From Mogibacterium sp. (lineage in GTDB: Bacteria; Bacillota; Clostridia; Peptostreptococcales; Anaerovoracaceae), in assembly GCA_017512145.1 (NCBI GenBank), contig JAFWHB010000016.1, forward strand, positions 1 through 34,739: 34,739 bases of DNA. The letters run 5' to 3'. The translations under genes were made by a program, and so were the position numbers. Positions 25,549 to 33,853 of the stretch are shown here, piece after piece. Under the pieces are notes generated by a model. The model worked only from the letters and a program-made list of their open reading frames with translations. It made no database searches and had not been told where the DNA came from. Within the stretch, counting starts at the first letter, position 1; the number at the start of each line of letters is the position of its first letter.

Positions 25549-25621
25549 AACAATCTCCTTACTCTGCTAAATATGCTGCTACTATTTCGCCATAATATGT
25601 GACATGTCTGTCCCCTTTCAT

Positions 25622-25885
25622 TCAGATTTTCTCGAATCTGTATTGCTGTCTTATCTCAGGATACTTGTCATGATCGACTTCGCTCAGGAACATCCCGAGC
25701 GGCCTCACATACATGCCCCCCTCTCCGTAAAGTGGCTTGTAAACCATCATCTCTTCGCGTGTCTCGCTGTGTAGGGCCACGCCTACTATCTCATATAAGT
25801 ACATATTCCCTGCACGCTCTTCTTCTGTCAGAAGTTCGCGCTTGAAATGCTGCACGATGTCTCCGGGTCTGAATCTGCTCTCCAT
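25622..25885 (-). CDS. DUF1653 domain protein
   Basis: 87 residues, matching the DUF1653 pattern: FRPGDIVQHFKRE at the start, YLYEIVGVALHSETREEMMVY in the centre and MFLSEVDHDKYPEI near the end. It is a small soluble protein of unknown function. It lies 34 nt after the thioesterase gene on the same strand and 73 nt before DUF1847. Confidence 0.88.
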   Translation of the reverse strand: MESRFRPGDIVQHFKRELLTEEERAGNMYLYEIVGVALHSETREEMMVYKPLYGEGGMYVRPLGMFLSEVDHDKYPEIRQQYRFEKI

Positions 25886-25919
25886 AATATTGTTCCGTTA
25901 TATTATCGCTCCGTTTGAG

Positions 25920-26663
25920 CTACCTCTCGATCAGGCAGCTGACTGCTTTGGTCCCATCATGCTCGATGGTGAAAGCGTTGGTGATGCCGTTGATCCCGCG
26001 GGTTCCGGTCTCGCCGGATACGCAGCGGTAGATCTTGAGCACATCCCCTTCGTGTGTCTGGCCTGCATACTGCATCTCGATGGCCCTGACCGGACGCTCC
26101 ACGAGCTGATCCACCTCGTACTGGTTGAGAATATATCCGACATACGAAATGTTATTAGTATGGTAGCAGTAATCGATGTCTGTCGCCCTGACAGTGACCT
26201 CGTCAAGGAGCTCAGCCCTGACAGGCTTTGCCTTGGAATAAGCGATATCGATCATCGCATCTTCAGGCAAAGTCTTCTCGCCGACACCGACAGTGTCCGA
26301 CTTCCTGATTTTGCCCGTCTCGAGATCCAGCGCGCACAGCTCCAGTCTCGACGCCAGCGCTACCGTCCCGTCGTTCTTCTCAAGAACTGTATCAATATAC
26401 AGCCTGATCCTTGAGAAAGAACTGATATAACTTGTCGCAGTGTATTCCTCCATCCAGCCGATCGGCTCTCTCATCTCGATCCTGTTGCGGACGAAGACCC
26501 ACATGGCTCCGTATTCCTTCATGCATGTGACTCCGTCGATCCTAAGGTCACCCATCAGCTCAGTTACCATATCTTCAACGATCCTGAAAGCTCCCATTGC
26601 GGACAACTTGACATCAGCCCCGCAGAAGCTCGCGGGAAGTTTGTTCTTCTTGATCAGTTTCAA
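25920..26663 (-). CDS. Acyl-ACP thioesterase
   Basis: About 248 residues forming two tandem hotdog domains, as in FatA/FatB-like bacterial thioesterases (PF01643). The first domain includes GAFRIVEDMVTELM and the second has the conserved DYCYHTNNISYVGYIL, carrying the Asp/His/Asn cluster expected at the active site. It would release fatty acids from acyl carrier protein. No ATG fits: two in-frame TTG codons are possible, at 26669 and 26663. I prefer 26663 because AAGGAG then has 8-nt spacing, against 2 nt for the first. Confidence 0.88.
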   Translation of the reverse strand: MKLIKKNKLPASFCGADVKLSAMGAFRIVEDMVTELMGDLRIDGVTCMKEYGAMWVFVRNRIEMREPIGWMEEYTATSYISSFSRIRLYIDTVLEKNDGTVALASRLELCALDLETGKIRKSDTVGVGEKTLPEDAMIDIAYSKAKPVRAELLDEVTVRATDIDYCYHTNNISYVGYILNQYEVDQLVERPVRAIEMQYAGQTHEGDVLKIYRCVSGETGTRGINGITNAFTIEHDGTKAVSCLIER

Positions 26664-26675
26664 CTTCAATACTCC

Positions 26676-26846
26676 TTATCTGATTATTGTCACATTCGGC
26701 TTATTTGCCTCGAGATACTCCTCTATCTGAGGCCAGTATGAGTTTGTTACCGCGATCACCATTCCGGTCACATCGCGGGCGACAAAGCATCCGCATTCTT
26801 TGAATTTCCTGCCACCTGGAGATGGGGGAATTTTTGCTGAATTATG
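26676..26846 (-). pseudogene. Possible small CDS or gene remnant upstream of the thioesterase
   Basis: The 206-nt gap between the thioesterase and DUF5131 holds an open frame of 56 codons with protein-like ending (VARDVTGMVIAVTNSYW, then EEYLEANKPNVTIIR) and a stop at 26676-26678, just before the thioesterase ribosome site. It has no good start: the only candidates are GTG 26771 and ATG 26762, without clear ribosome sites. It could be the C-terminal remnant of a lost gene or a short real protein of about 30 residues. Confidence 0.3.
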
Positions 26847-26875
26847 TTAATAGATATAGTCATTTGATTCTCCAT

Positions 26876-27751
26876 TTATTTCTTCTCGCAGCGGCCGCAG
26901 TCCGCGCAGCCGTTGCAGATGAGTTTCATTGCGCATTCCGTGCAGTTGTCCCTGAAGTGCCTGACGTACAGCCTGTCTTTGGGTATAGGCAGGCCCCAGG
27001 TGTCGACAAGGTCGAACTTCATAGCTTTGCCCTGGTAGTTCATGCCGGACTTGAGTGCCTGGCTGGTCTGAAGGCGCTTGCCATTCAGGGTGTACTGCTT
27101 GCCGTCTTTGATGAAGACGGTGCCGGTCTCCATGAAGCAGAATGTGATATCCCGCTCCTCGCACTCAGCGCGAAGTGACCTGATCCAGTCAAAATTACAT
27201 GGTCTCCGTCCGCCGTAGTTCTCTCCGCCGCAGACGACCTGCTCTATCTGCCCGCTGTCAAGATATGGGCCAAGCTTCACCGGCCCGAGGATCGGTGCAA
27301 CATAGATGCCTTTGTGCTTGAAAGGCAGGTCTAGCAGAATCGGCAGCCTCTCATCGGCCCTCTTCTGATTCTCTGTGGTCACATTGAGGAAGATGTTCTC
27401 CCATCCGTCGCCCCAGTCAGGCGGCAGACATTCGGCGATCCGCTGAGGACGCTTTGTCACAAGAATGAAGATGACATCGCGCCGCTGCCTCATGACATCC
27501 CACGCATCAGCGCGCCATTGGTCCGCCTGCTCGAGGAAGAAATCCGAAGTCATGCAAACACTGATCTTCTCACCGCTCTGTATCTTGTAGCGGCCTCTTC
27601 GGTCGCGGGCCAGCGGATATCTGGCATTGGCGGTGAGATAGATCTCGGATCCATTCTTGTCCCTCATATCGTCGAGGAAATACATATAACAATTCTCGCA
27701 GCCCTCGCTGCATCTGACGCAGCCGTGCCATGGGTTCCAGATATCGTGCAT
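26876..27751 (-). CDS. DUF5131 (phage Gp37/Gp68-like) radical-SAM-like protein
   Basis: 291 residues. The N-terminus shows IWNPWHGC followed by C11-x6-C18-x2-C21, the iron-sulphur motif of the Gp37/Gp68 family, related to radical SAM enzymes. ISVCMTSDFFLEQ, FILVTKRPQRI and NIFLNVTTENQ follow at family positions, then VVCGGENYGGRRPCNFDWIRSL. The last 22 residues add six Cys (C270, C273, C279, C282, C285, C288), resembling a second cluster site. The reaction is unknown. The gene starts 3 nt after the MoxR-type ATPase, so it is the last gene of that operon. I see no three-Cys-motif partner nearby. Confidence 0.88.
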   Translation of the reverse strand: MHDIWNPWHGCVRCSEGCENCYMYFLDDMRDKNGSEIYLTANARYPLARDRRGRYKIQSGEKISVCMTSDFFLEQADQWRADAWDVMRQRRDVIFILVTKRPQRIAECLPPDWGDGWENIFLNVTTENQKRADERLPILLDLPFKHKGIYVAPILGPVKLGPYLDSGQIEQVVCGGENYGGRRPCNFDWIRSLRAECEERDITFCFMETGTVFIKDGKQYTLNGKRLQTSQALKSGMNYQGKAMKFDLVDTWGLPIPKDRLYVRHFRDNCTECAMKLICNGCADCGRCEKK

Positions 27752-27754
27752 TAC

Positions 27755-29311
27755 TTAAAGTTCCAAATTCTCTATCTCGCGAACTATCTCCGTCTGTCTC
27801 TCGTAGAACAAGAGCTCCTTGTTGTGGGCAAAGTATTTCCTGCAGCCGTGTCTGCTGATGTAATGGGCTGAATAGAAGCCCTTGGTGAGCTCGGTCACGA
27901 TTATCAGCATTTCCTGGCCGTCAGGGAAAACATCCTCGGCGAACAGGAACATGTTCTCGAGCTCTGCATCTGTCTTCTGTATGAGCGCACGGTAATCTGC
28001 ACGCCTTGCATTGAAGACGCCTCTGACAACGTCAAGAGCAGCCTTGCCTTCGTCTGATTGTGCGCCCTGGCCCGTAAGGCCTGCCTCAGCCAGAGCTCTG
28101 GCTGAATTGTCAAGGTCTGATATGATCCCATGCAGGATCCTTCTTCGGTCATCTGAGATCAAAGCCGTCTTCTTGCCGGTCTCGAGCTCGTCCTTGAGCT
28201 CTGCTGCCTCGCGGCAGAGCAGATCGTACACAGCGCCTGCGCCGGACGACTGCGCAGCGTCGCCGTTGCGTTCAGCCGCAGCTTTGATCTTGCCGAATAA
28301 TTCCTTCTGCTCGAGCAGGATCTGCTCCTCATAGTAAGCCTGCCTGAGATCCTTGCCGACTTTGTCAAGAATCAGCCCGAGCAGCGACAGGCGCTCATCA
28401 TACTTAGCGGTGCGGGCGCGCTTCCTTACGGTCTCGCTGGCTTTGCCGCTGAGTATGTCATCTATCTGGTAATCGGACCTGTACTTGTTGAACAGGTCGT
28501 AGTAGTTGGCGAATGATTTGGCGACCTTCTTGTCCTGAAGGTACTGGCCGATCATCTTCTCATCGACCGTGATATGGTTCTTCTCATACAGCCTGATCAT
28601 ATCTGAGAGGTTGAGCCATGCCCTTGCAGTGACAATGCTCTTGCCTTCAACAGTCGACTCGACCTTGTAGAAATCCCCCGTCTTGATATCCAGATAAGTC
28701 GAAACTGATGGGTGCACGCCACGGTCGGCAGCGTACTCCTTCCAGATCCTGTAATCCGGCTCAATGTCGATCCTCTTCATCCTGTCCCAGGTGACAGTGT
28801 CGAACTCACGGACGGAATTGTTATATTCAGGCGGATTGCCTGCAGTTACAACGATCCAGCCGTCAGGAACACGGTGGCGTCCGAACATTTTGTACTGAAG
28901 GAACTGCAGCATCGAAGGCGCCAGAGTCTCGGAGACGCAGTTGATCTCGTCCAGGAAGAGAATCCCACGGTCAACTCCGGTCTCCTCCATCGTATCATAG
29001 ACCGAAGCGATGATCTCAGACATCGTATATTCAGATACGCTGTACTCTTTGTCTCCATACTTCTTGGTCTGTATGAAAGGCAGGCCGAGCGCCGACTGCC
29101 TCGTATGGTGCGTCATCGAGTACGATACAAGGCCTATGCCCAGCTCCGTAGCGATCTGCTGCATGATGGCCGTCTTGCCTATTCCCGGAGGCCCCATCAG
29201 GAACACCGGACGCTGGTCTTCAGTAGCTATCTCGTAGTCCCCATATTCATCAGTCGTGAAATAAGCAATGATCGCATTTCTTATTTGCTCTTTGGCTTCT
29301 TTGATGTTCAA
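27755..29311 (-). CDS. MoxR-type AAA+ ATPase
   Basis: 518 residues. Walker A is G40PPGIGKT47, Walker B is GILFLDEIN with D121/E122, sensor 1 is N159 in VVTAGNP, and an arginine-finger-like WDRMKR follows at about 175-180. The helical lid extends to about 290. A long C-terminal helical and coiled part (about 290-518) goes beyond the usual MoxR length of about 320-350. Known: MoxR ATPases work with VWA-domain proteins as chaperone-like remodelling machines. Start is TTG 29311, with AAGGAGG seven nt upstream. The VWA gene is 12 nt before it. Confidence 0.93.
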   Translation of the reverse strand: MNIKEAKEQIRNAIIAYFTTDEYGDYEIATEDQRPVFLMGPPGIGKTAIMQQIATELGIGLVSYSMTHHTRQSALGLPFIQTKKYGDKEYSVSEYTMSEIIASVYDTMEETGVDRGILFLDEINCVSETLAPSMLQFLQYKMFGRHRVPDGWIVVTAGNPPEYNNSVREFDTVTWDRMKRIDIEPDYRIWKEYAADRGVHPSVSTYLDIKTGDFYKVESTVEGKSIVTARAWLNLSDMIRLYEKNHITVDEKMIGQYLQDKKVAKSFANYYDLFNKYRSDYQIDDILSGKASETVRKRARTAKYDERLSLLGLILDKVGKDLRQAYYEEQILLEQKELFGKIKAAAERNGDAAQSSGAGAVYDLLCREAAELKDELETGKKTALISDDRRRILHGIISDLDNSARALAEAGLTGQGAQSDEGKAALDVVRGVFNARRADYRALIQKTDAELENMFLFAEDVFPDGQEMLIIVTELTKGFYSAHYISRHGCRKYFAHNKELLFYERQTEIVREIENLEL

Positions 29312-29323
29312 AGTACTGCCTCC

Positions 29324-30865
29324 TTATATCTCTTCATCCTGCAGCACGAGTCTTATGGCCCAAGGCGGTACCTCCGGCCGGCCGAACTCATTGTCGAGGA
29401 ACACGAACGCTGTCTCATAATCCGGTTTGCGGCTCGGGAATACACCAAAGCCATCGGTAAAGTATATCAGGCCGCGCAGATTCGTGAGCTCTCCTCTCGC
29501 GATCAGCTCATCGGTCAGATCGAAAACCGGTCTGAAATTCGTTCCGCCGAGTCCGAGTATCTGCATCTCATCCAGATAGTTGTCAAAATCTTCCTGGCAG
29601 GTGATCCTGACATGCTCCTGCACCTTAGAATCACACTGCACTATGTGTATATTGACCTTAGAGAAATAGCTCTCGGTCGACTTGAGTATATTGTATGTCT
29701 TCTGCAGGAATCTCTGGACCAGTTCACCAGAGGTGCTCCCTGAAGTGTCTATCGCTATGACAAAGTCCCTGATCTTCCTGACTTCCTTGTATTCGAGTGG
29801 TTCGACGAGCGGCAGGTTGCCATATAGCCTGAGTCCGTACGTGTAGTAGATGTAGTCGAACTCATCGTCATTGATCATCATCGCCTCGCCCATCACGGCG
29901 AACTTCCTGAGAAAATCCGTATAGTCGTATTTCTCTCTGGTGACTGCCCGGAGGTTCTGCATCATCCCGCCGGCAGCATCGCCATGCTGCCTCGAGAAAG
30001 TCTCCATGTCCTCGCGGACTTTCTCAGCGATCTTCTTCCAGTCGTCTTCGAGGCTTGTATCCGAGCCGGATCCGAGTTCATCGCCTGCCCGCTCGTATTC
30101 GGTCCTCAGATCCCTGATGTCGCCAAAGTGATCCATCTTCCCGACAAAGTCATCTTCGTACTCGTCAGGCCGGTTCTTATCTGACTGCTCACCGGCATGG
30201 TCTTCCTCGTCGCCGCGTCCATCCTTCTTCCGGCTGTCCTTGTCTTTGCTTCCTGCCTGGTCGGCCTTGTACCAGAGGGTGTGGTCATCAGCCGCAAAGA
30301 GCCGGCTGAGATGCCTTATATCTGCATCAGACAGAGCACCGGCTGTAGCAGCCTCAGCTCCCGCATCTGGCGCATTCTCGCGAAGATACTTGTATATCTT
30401 CTCTGCTGTCATTATTCCGACTGCAGACCTCAGCCTCTCGAGCTCACTCCGCTGTGCGGTCTCCCGCTCGCATGAGGTCACTCTCAGCCCGAGGTCTGTT
30501 ATAGCATTCTCGGCAGCTATGTCGCAGGCCAGATTCCAGAGCCTCCGGTCGACAAGTGTTCCGACGAACATGTGGCTGAACAGGCAGTGCATGATCATAT
30601 GAAGATAGTCACGCACGCTCTGATCATGATCATCTCTGAAGGTTCTCAGGACATGTCTCGGCTCGTAAATGATACGCACACCGTCAGTCGCCAGAGTCAC
30701 GACTTTGGCCTGAGGCATTTCGCCAGAAGGTTCAAGCTCCAGCCTGCTGATCGCGATATCCAGAAATCTCAGATTGACGATCAGCGTATTGCGGGCGAGC
30801 GTCATGACATCCTGTGCAGCCCTGCTTATTAATAATTCATTATCGTTATTGCTGAAATCGGCCAT
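29324..30865 (-). CDS. DUF2201 putative metallopeptidase-like / VWA domain protein
   Basis: 513 residues. The N-terminal domain (about 10-130) follows the DUF2201 fold. The zinc-type region reads H89-M90-I91-M92-H93 then H98, so the spacing of HExxHxxxxH is kept but the catalytic Glu is Met. W110NLACDIAAEN matches the next family motif. A charged, low-complexity linker spans about 200-260. The C-terminal VWA-like domain (about 365-513) has an intact MIDAS: D373-x-S-x-S, T442 in GLGGTNF and D471 in FTDGF. No signal peptide or membrane helix is present. It lies 6 nt after the LRR gene and 12 nt before the MoxR ATPase, its likely partner. Confidence 0.9.
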   Translation of the reverse strand: MADFSNNDNELLISRAAQDVMTLARNTLIVNLRFLDIAISRLELEPSGEMPQAKVVTLATDGVRIIYEPRHVLRTFRDDHDQSVRDYLHMIMHCLFSHMFVGTLVDRRLWNLACDIAAENAITDLGLRVTSCERETAQRSELERLRSAVGIMTAEKIYKYLRENAPDAGAEAATAGALSDADIRHLSRLFAADDHTLWYKADQAGSKDKDSRKKDGRGDEEDHAGEQSDKNRPDEYEDDFVGKMDHFGDIRDLRTEYERAGDELGSGSDTSLEDDWKKIAEKVREDMETFSRQHGDAAGGMMQNLRAVTREKYDYTDFLRKFAVMGEAMMINDDEFDYIYYTYGLRLYGNLPLVEPLEYKEVRKIRDFVIAIDTSGSTSGELVQRFLQKTYNILKSTESYFSKVNIHIVQCDSKVQEHVRITCQEDFDNYLDEMQILGLGGTNFRPVFDLTDELIARGELTNLRGLIYFTDGFGVFPSRKPDYETAFVFLDNEFGRPEVPPWAIRLVLQDEEI

Positions 30866-30871
30866 TATTTC

Positions 30872-32149
30872 TTACAGGTCATCGAATAAATCATCTTCAT
30901 AACCGCTTAGCTCTGACTGGCATTTGAGAAGGAAAGCGGTGCAGTCATGCGCAGACTGTGAGATCGCGAGATCCAGGATCCCTGTTATATCCTCGCTCCT
31001 TATAAGCTCATGCTCATAGAGGAATGTCAGCATCTCGACATCCTCAGCCTTCACAGCACGCTCAGCGATGCGGACAGAATGCTTTGTCAGATAATCCGAA
31101 TACTGGTCTGCCGCTGACTGAGTGAGGTCATACGGGTGCTTGGTACGAAGGACAGCAAGCCTGTCCTTGCCACGCTGATTCCAGCGCATTTTGTAGAAAA
31201 GCTCTCTGTCGAGAACTGAATAATCGAATGTGTTATCAGGCCTGAAAGCGCTGCAAATAGCCGCTCTCAGCTCTCCGTCGATATCTGCATAGAGCGGAAG
31301 GAAACCTATCACTTTGCCCGTAGCATCATCGACCACAGTCACGTCGATCGAGCTCTCATGCATGTAGAAATGCTCGTCTTCGAGCGTGCTGTTCTGGTAT
31401 GGATTGAGAAAATAATCCCTCAGAACATACAGAGACGACCTCCTGATCTGAATGCTCTTGCGGATATCCGCAGGGCCCAGGCAGTTGAAGCCAAGATACT
31501 CGATGCAAGGCGGAATCGCAAGCCCGTCCCTTATCCTGGCAAGAGCGTCCTCGCCGAGACTCTTAAGATTGTTCGGCAGCCTAGAGAAGATCAGTCTGTC
31601 ACATCTTGAAAAAGCATGCGCGCCAATAACCTCCGCCGCATCGAGCCTCACCCTTTCGAGTGATTCGCAAACGGCAAAGGCCATATCACCGATCACTTTG
31701 GCACTGCCTATGTCCGCATACTCAAGTGACGTGCAGCCATAGAATAAATATGGCGGGATCTCAGCAAGCCGTGGGAGATCCGCGCGCTTTGTCCTGGTAT
31801 GGGCGAAAGCTCCTCTCCCCACCGACTTAAGGGACGCCGGGAATTCCGATATGTCAAGCTTGTCGCAGTGCGAGAAAGCCGCTTCGCCTATCTCCGACAC
31901 CTCGCCGAGCTCGATTGTCGTGAGAGATTTGCAGAATTCGAAAGCCATCGGCCTGATGACCGTTGCTCTGTTCATCACAACAGACTCAAGATTCGAACAA
32001 TCCTGAAAAGCCCTCGCGCCGATATATTTAACATTCCGAAGATCTGCCCTCTTCAGCATTTTGTTATTGAAGAAAGCGCCGTCTTCGATTATTTGCACTT
32101 CATCAGGGATCTGCAGAACGCCGTCCCTGATCATTTTCTCTGACTCCAT
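30872..32149 (-). CDS. BspA-type leucine-rich repeat protein with helical C-terminus
   Basis: 425 residues. About ten LRR_5 repeats cover 12-225, with the pattern IGxxAFxxCxxLxxVxL (for example VKYIGARAFQDCSNLESV). A non-repeat region (about 235-340) is followed by an ankyrin-like or helical end (ERAVKAEDVEMLTFLYEHEL, then ILDLAISQSAHDCTAFLLK). There is no signal peptide or wall anchor, so it is probably cytoplasmic, unlike many BspA-like surface proteins. It begins 3 nt after the lipoprotein gene and ends 6 nt before the VWA gene. Inferred: a recognition or scaffold partner of the VWA/MoxR pair. Confidence 0.9.
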   Translation of the reverse strand: MESEKMIRDGVLQIPDEVQIIEDGAFFNNKMLKRADLRNVKYIGARAFQDCSNLESVVMNRATVIRPMAFEFCKSLTTIELGEVSEIGEAAFSHCDKLDISEFPASLKSVGRGAFAHTRTKRADLPRLAEIPPYLFYGCTSLEYADIGSAKVIGDMAFAVCESLERVRLDAAEVIGAHAFSRCDRLIFSRLPNNLKSLGEDALARIRDGLAIPPCIEYLGFNCLGPADIRKSIQIRRSSLYVLRDYFLNPYQNSTLEDEHFYMHESSIDVTVVDDATGKVIGFLPLYADIDGELRAAICSAFRPDNTFDYSVLDRELFYKMRWNQRGKDRLAVLRTKHPYDLTQSAADQYSDYLTKHSVRIAERAVKAEDVEMLTFLYEHELIRSEDITGILDLAISQSAHDCTAFLLKCQSELSGYEDDLFDDL

Positions 32150-32152
32150 TTG

Positions 32153-32827
32153 TTATTCCGGGTCGTATGTGTAGTCTTCTCCATTCTGGCCCTCAACGTC
32201 GAATACTGCCTCGTACTCAACATCGTCAGTCACCTCGACAGTGATCTCAGGCTCTTCAGAGAATGCCTCACCATTCATCATCCATCTGACGAAATGCCAG
32301 CCCTCTTCCTGTGTTCTTGCTGCGAGAACGAATCTGGAACCAGGATCAGCATTGATATAGTGCGACGTCATCGGATACTCGTCATCGAACTGGATTTCTT
32401 CACCTTCTCTTGCGAAAGCGACCTCTCCGATGCCCCAGGTGTTGACCCTGAGGACAGTCTTATCTTCATGAGGCTTTGGCGTGAAATGAAGTGTCTCGCG
32501 GCCTTCGATCTCGACCTGAACACCATCCTCGCCCTCTTCCGTGACAGTCACGATGAAGTCACCATCATAATCATCATATTCCGAAACCAGATTGCCGTGC
32601 AGCGACTGGCCCTCCACCGGAACATACCATCCATGGAACTCCTCAGGCATGAACATCCCGACATAATAACCCTCAGGCATACCCTCCTGCGGCTCCATGA
32701 TCGTCAGAACAGTGCCATCCTCCGCCTGGAAATCTCCAAGACGAGTCCACTCAAAATCCTTCCCGCCGCACGCACTGAAAGCCAGCACCATCAGCACCGC
32801 AGCAACAATAATCATAAACCTTTTCAT
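32153..32827 (-). CDS. Lipoprotein with an InlB-like repeat at the C-terminus
   Basis: 224 residues. The signal peptide ends in FSAC, with the lipid-bearing C20, so it is anchored outside the membrane. The central part is acidic beta-type sequence. The C-terminal section (SRFVLAARTQEEGWHFVRWM, then EITVEVTDDVEYEAVFDV) resembles a divergent InlB B-repeat. AGGAG precedes ATG 32827. It lies 8 nt after the glutaredoxin-like gene and 3 nt before the LRR gene. Function unknown. Confidence 0.85.
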   Translation of the reverse strand: MKRFMIIVAAVLMVLAFSACGGKDFEWTRLGDFQAEDGTVLTIMEPQEGMPEGYYVGMFMPEEFHGWYVPVEGQSLHGNLVSEYDDYDGDFIVTVTEEGEDGVQVEIEGRETLHFTPKPHEDKTVLRVNTWGIGEVAFAREGEEIQFDDEYPMTSHYINADPGSRFVLAARTQEEGWHFVRWMMNGEAFSEEPEITVEVTDDVEYEAVFDVEGQNGEDYTYDPE

Positions 32828-32835
32828 ACTCGCTC

Positions 32836-33117
32836 CTATTCTGCCAGTACTGTGTCGAATGCCAGTTTGACCCCGTCGCGAACCGTCTCATACGGCATGA
32901 ACAATGCCGCCTCGAAGATTTTGTCGTGGCCGATGAACAGAGACGGCACCGACCAATAATCGTAATTCTCAACGATCTCAGGATGCGCATTCTCATCGAT
33001 CATCTCGATCTCGACATCCCTGTACTCAGGATGCTGCGCCCTCAGCTCTTCGATCGCCTTCTTCGCAAAATCACAATACTTGCATTCCTGTATATGGAAC
33101 ATGGTTATCTTCTTCAT
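32836..33117 (-). CDS. Glutaredoxin/thioredoxin-like protein
   Basis: 93 residues with a redox CxxC at C12-K-Y-C15 (FHIQECKYCDFAKK) and the cis-Pro loop in YWSVPSLFIG, typical of a small glutaredoxin-like fold. It would act in the cytoplasm as a thiol-disulphide exchanger. An open frame continues upstream, but the ATG at 33117 matches the fold's start and GAGAGG lies 8 nt before it. The start is 5 nt beyond the DUF3267 stop. Confidence 0.85.
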   Translation of the reverse strand: MKKITMFHIQECKYCDFAKKAIEELRAQHPEYRDVEIEMIDENAHPEIVENYDYWSVPSLFIGHDKIFEAALFMPYETVRDGVKLAFDTVLAE

Positions 33118-33122
33118 TCGCT

Positions 33123-33773
33123 CTACCTCTCGAAAACAACGATCCCGGCCTGTGTCGGGTGATCTATATATACGGATTCCTTGGCGTTTGACTTGTGCGT
33201 CAGAATCTTCCACGCGATCATGATATCGCCGCCGGCCGCATCCGCCATGACGACTCCCATCAGCAGCATGCCAAAGTTCCCCGTCAAAATCCCGATTATC
33301 ATCAGCACGATCCCGAGCAAAATCAACGGCATCAGCGTTCCGCACAGATGCTGCCATTTGGTAAGCGGCACATTGCAGGTGCAGTAAGGCGTAAGATACT
33401 CTTTCATGAAGCCAAACTCAATATCCTTGAAATGATGCGGCGTGAAGAACGACCACGTCACCCCGTGAATGAGCTCGTGGACCACAACCAGCACAAGCAG
33501 AACTGCCATGAATATGGCAAATGAACCCATTCCCCAGCTGATGCTGTATTCATTGTTGCGAAGTCTATACAGTCCGACACCGATCACAAGCAGCGGTATC
33601 ATCAGCACGATCGCAAAGATGTTCGCCTTGATAATGCCGACGGTCAGATCGACTTTGGTATATCCCTTGGCCGTCATCTCCTCTGTCAGCCTCTCGAGAT
33701 TCTTGACCCTTCTCTGCTCCGCCGGAGTCAGCTTTCTGGATTTCTCCTTTTCATCTACACTACTCTTAGACAT
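33123..33773 (-). CDS. DUF3267 membrane metalloprotease-like protein
   Basis: 216 residues. A basic N-tail is followed by hydrophobic segments at about 50-72 and 82-104, and a pair at about 150-190. The HExxH motif (VVHELIHGVTW) sits at the end of the second segment, and FGFMKEYLTPYCTCNVPL follows, as in the DUF3267 family. Its activity is not established. I start at ATG 33773 (MSKSSVDE) because GAGAGGA lies just upstream; an in-frame ATG at 33803 has no ribosome site. Confidence 0.87.
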   Translation of the reverse strand: MSKSSVDEKEKSRKLTPAEQRRVKNLERLTEEMTAKGYTKVDLTVGIIKANIFAIVLMIPLLVIGVGLYRLRNNEYSISWGMGSFAIFMAVLLVLVVVHELIHGVTWSFFTPHHFKDIEFGFMKEYLTPYCTCNVPLTKWQHLCGTLMPLILLGIVLMIIGILTGNFGMLLMGVVMADAAGGDIMIAWKILTHKSNAKESVYIDHPTQAGIVVFER

Positions 33774-33853
33774 TAAGTTCCTCTCTATTAATCCTACAGA
33801 CAAGCCACATGTTCCCTCTGAAATTTGGCCGCGACCCTGTACTACTCTTTTTC

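Noticed and set aside
28712..29743. Plus-strand open frame of 343 codons opposite the MoxR and VWA genes
   Set aside because: It is long only because of codon bias on the opposite strand. It crosses the boundary between two well-supported genes and has no recognisable domain.
33118..33357. N-terminal extension of the glutaredoxin-like protein by 80 residues
   Set aside because: It overlaps the end of the DUF3267 gene in another frame and adds low-quality Arg/Asp-rich sequence; the short form has the full fold and a ribosome site.
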